Part shown: one piece after another, positions 19,069 to 20,536 of the stretch | Position numbering within the stretch: the stretch's first letter is position 1 | How the letters are laid out: each line of letters begins with the position of its first letter | Origin: a virus | Length of the DNA: 20,536 nt | Direction: 5' to 3' (one strand) | Virus record (IMG/VR): IMGVR_UViG_3300031539_007672 | Span: 1-20,536 of that record | Position numbers and translations under genes: made by a program | Notes under the pieces: generated by a model | What the model was told of the DNA's origin: nothing | The model's input: the letters and a program-made list of their open reading frames with translations, nothing else | Databases searched by the model: none

Positions 19069-19512
19069 ATGAGCAAGAAATCAGAAATTTTAACAAAAAT
19101 AGTAGAAGTGCTGACTCAGCTCATCGCGACGAACGATATCAAGGTCGTTAATTATCAAACAATCAAATTAGTTTTCAGTGATTTCGAAGGTTGGGAGCTT
19201 CCTGCGATACAATTGATTGATCAAGGCGAGCTCGTGGAGCACGAACAAGGCCGCGCACGAAAAACATGGGACATAGTTCTGGAAATCGTGCTTAAAAGCA
19301 GCGTTGACGGGCTAGTAGATCAGCAAGCTTTGTTTGATTTACAATATTTAGTTGAGCGGACGCTCTGGGAGGTGCCCAACCTACGCATTCCTGGTATGAT
19401 CGATTTAAAATATCTAGGCTCATCGACCGATTTGCATATGGTGTTGCCATATTTTTATTGCAGAATGGATCTGCAAGCTCGGTATTATGATCCTTTGGTT
19501 AGTACGTGTTAA
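19069..19512 (+). CDS. Putative tail terminator/completion protein
   Basis: 147 residues; AAGG about 8 nt before ATG 19069. The alpha-beta layout is like tail-terminator proteins: an N-terminal helix (ILTKIVEVLTQLI), strands around WELPAIQLIDQGELVEHEQG and RARKTWDIVLEIVLKS, a helix (ALFDLQYLVERTLWE), LKYLGSSTDLHM, and a closing FYCRMDLQARYYDP. Its position right after the gp10-like gene and before the probable tail-tube gene supports this. The sequence alone is not decisive. Confidence 0.7.
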   Translation: MSKKSEILTKIVEVLTQLIATNDIKVVNYQTIKLVFSDFEGWELPAIQLIDQGELVEHEQGRARKTWDIVLEIVLKSSVDGLVDQQALFDLQYLVERTLWEVPNLRIPGMIDLKYLGSSTDLHMVLPYFYCRMDLQARYYDPLVSTC

Positions 19513-19583
19513 AATAAACATAGAAAAAATATCTCCGGCCCCTCCTCCAGCCGCTAAAATTTAGAAAACATGGGGATTTATCT

Positions 19584-20536
19584 ATGAAAGACTATGCGGC
19601 GATATACGATTCCGAAAACGACGCTTCTTCGCTGGAACAAAAGTGGTATTTGAAGCAGGAAAGCGTTCGAGGTGTGCTAGCAGTCCCGACCGACACCGAT
19701 TATTTTTATGCTTTGGAAGGCGGGACGATAGATTATTCCCAACCTTTTGACGAATCGCCTCAGAGATCCGGCAGGCATTTGAATAATATCGTGAAATCGA
19801 AAAAAACTCTCTCCTGGGGATTCCAAACTTTTATCAATATCGATGAGGCGGTATCTCCTGGCGGGCCGACTGAAATCGATCAGGCCGTTCGTACTCTCTG
19901 GACATCGCTAATGGGCAGAGAGTACGTCCGAGTCTCTGGCCCTGATCCATTTGACGGTCTCGAGTATAGTAATAACGTTGCACCTTCCACTTCTTTCTCT
20001 CTTTTTTCGGTCGTCGATAAATTCGCGCAGCAATCCAGAGGAAATTTTGTTCAAAGCGGTAACTTTAGTTTTCCTGGTGATGGGCAGGCCCAAATTGACT
20101 GGGCCGGAAACGGCAAGGACGCCTTAACCATCGGTCTCGCGAAGTCTGTCATTGATAATAACGCGGGCACCACCGTCACTGTCGGAGTCGGTGAAGGCCG
20201 CCAGATGAAACCCTTGGGCTTGGTTATGATAATCAAAGCAGACGGCGTTACCAGGAGCACAGATAGCCTGAACGGAACCGCGCTTGTCGTCAAATCGATT
20301 GCTGGCGATGTTATCACTCTTGAGGACACAGGCGGATCGCCGCTAACTTTAGCGGACGCCGATGGCTCTGGCACTCCAGTTTATCTTGTTTACTATGAAC
20401 CAGAAAATCCTATTGCAATTGATAACCCGATCGTCGGATTGCGCGGGCAATTTATAATCGACGGCCTGCCGCCTCAAAGCTGTGTTAGGAGTCTAACGGT
20501 CAATATGACGAACGGTCATGAGCTAATTGATTATTG
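19584..20536 (+). CDS. Probable major tail (tube) protein, 3' end beyond window
   Basis: ATG 19584 with GGGGA 7 nt upstream; the frame is open for 317 codons to the right edge. It begins MKDYAAIYDSENDASSLEQK and is strand-rich, with KKTLSWGFQTFINIDEAV, GREYVRVSGPDPFDGLEYSN, GTALVVKSIAGDVITLEDTG and LRGQFIIDGLPPQSCVRSLT. The length and place after the tail completion gene fit a major tail tube protein of a long-tailed phage. A tail-spike or other tail component cannot be excluded. The 71 nt before it contain no other signal. Confidence 0.75.
   Translation, partial: MKDYAAIYDSENDASSLEQKWYLKQESVRGVLAVPTDTDYFYALEGGTIDYSQPFDESPQRSGRHLNNIVKSKKTLSWGFQTFINIDEAVSPGGPTEIDQAVRTLWTSLMGREYVRVSGPDPFDGLEYSNNVAPSTSFSLFSVVDKFAQQSRGNFVQSGNFSFPGDGQAQIDWAGNGKDALTIGLAKSVIDNNAGTTVTVGVGEGRQMKPLGLVMIIKADGVTRSTDSLNGTALVVKSIAGDVITLEDTGGSPLTLADADGSGTPVYLVYYEPENPIAIDNPIVGLRGQFIIDGLPPQSCVRSLTVNMTNGHELIDY

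Overview
The window is a stretch of a double-stranded DNA tailed bacteriophage or prophage genome (Caudoviricetes), not ordinary bacterial chromosome. The right 13 kb is a continuous plus-strand head and tail assembly module with start/stop overlaps and good Shine-Dalgarno (SD) sites: large terminase, a portal fused to a MuF-like head-morphogenesis domain, HK97-type prohead protease, HK97-fold major capsid protein, a strong intrinsic terminator, six small virion-like beta proteins, an NlpC/P60 peptidase, head-tail connector, gp10-like protein, tail completion protein, and the start of a probable major tail protein running off the right edge. The connector/completion/tube order suggests a long non-contractile tail, as an inference. 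The host cannot be named. Two GCGATCGC (HIP1) octamers are only a weak hint of a cyanobacterial link.

Layout. 1-511: two small minus-strand ORFs, one opposed by a plus-strand partial ORF that also looks plausible, then a G-rich leader. 512-982: a helix-turn-helix protein of small-terminase type. 983-1473: a gene-poor, repeat-rich stretch with three 22-bp tandem repeats carrying anti-SD-like TCACCTCC. 1474-3501: a plus-strand operon of an Ala/Asp/aromatic repeat protein, a ParB-like protein with a terminal Cys pair, a cytosine-C5 methyltransferase and a small unknown. 3507-6751: an accessory cassette bracketed by two 120-bp GC-rich direct repeats that differ at 2 positions by eye. It carries a minus pair (small membrane protein, CxxCxGxG zinc protein), a divergent plus trio (KhpA-like KH protein, a 40-aa membrane peptide, a coiled-coil membrane protein) and a minus string of small genes (ribbon-helix-helix protein, two unknowns, J-domain protein, one unknown). 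6793-6996: one more small minus gene. 6997-7474: an intergenic leader with a candidate promoter, overlapping mini-ORFs and a hairpin that masks the terminase SD.

How it fits together. The right half packages DNA and builds the head, neck and tail. The methyltransferase and ParB-like protein probably mark or handle phage DNA. The bracketed cassette is rich in regulators and host-interaction candidates: a J-domain protein and a separate DnaJ-type zinc protein, a KH RNA-binding protein, an RHH repressor candidate and small membrane proteins. Its minus-strand genes share a repeated 5' leader with a cUUCGg-tetraloop hairpin, a second GC hairpin and a common SD context, suggesting coordinated post-transcriptional control and cassette shuffling. 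All functions are read from motifs and context; no database search was possible.
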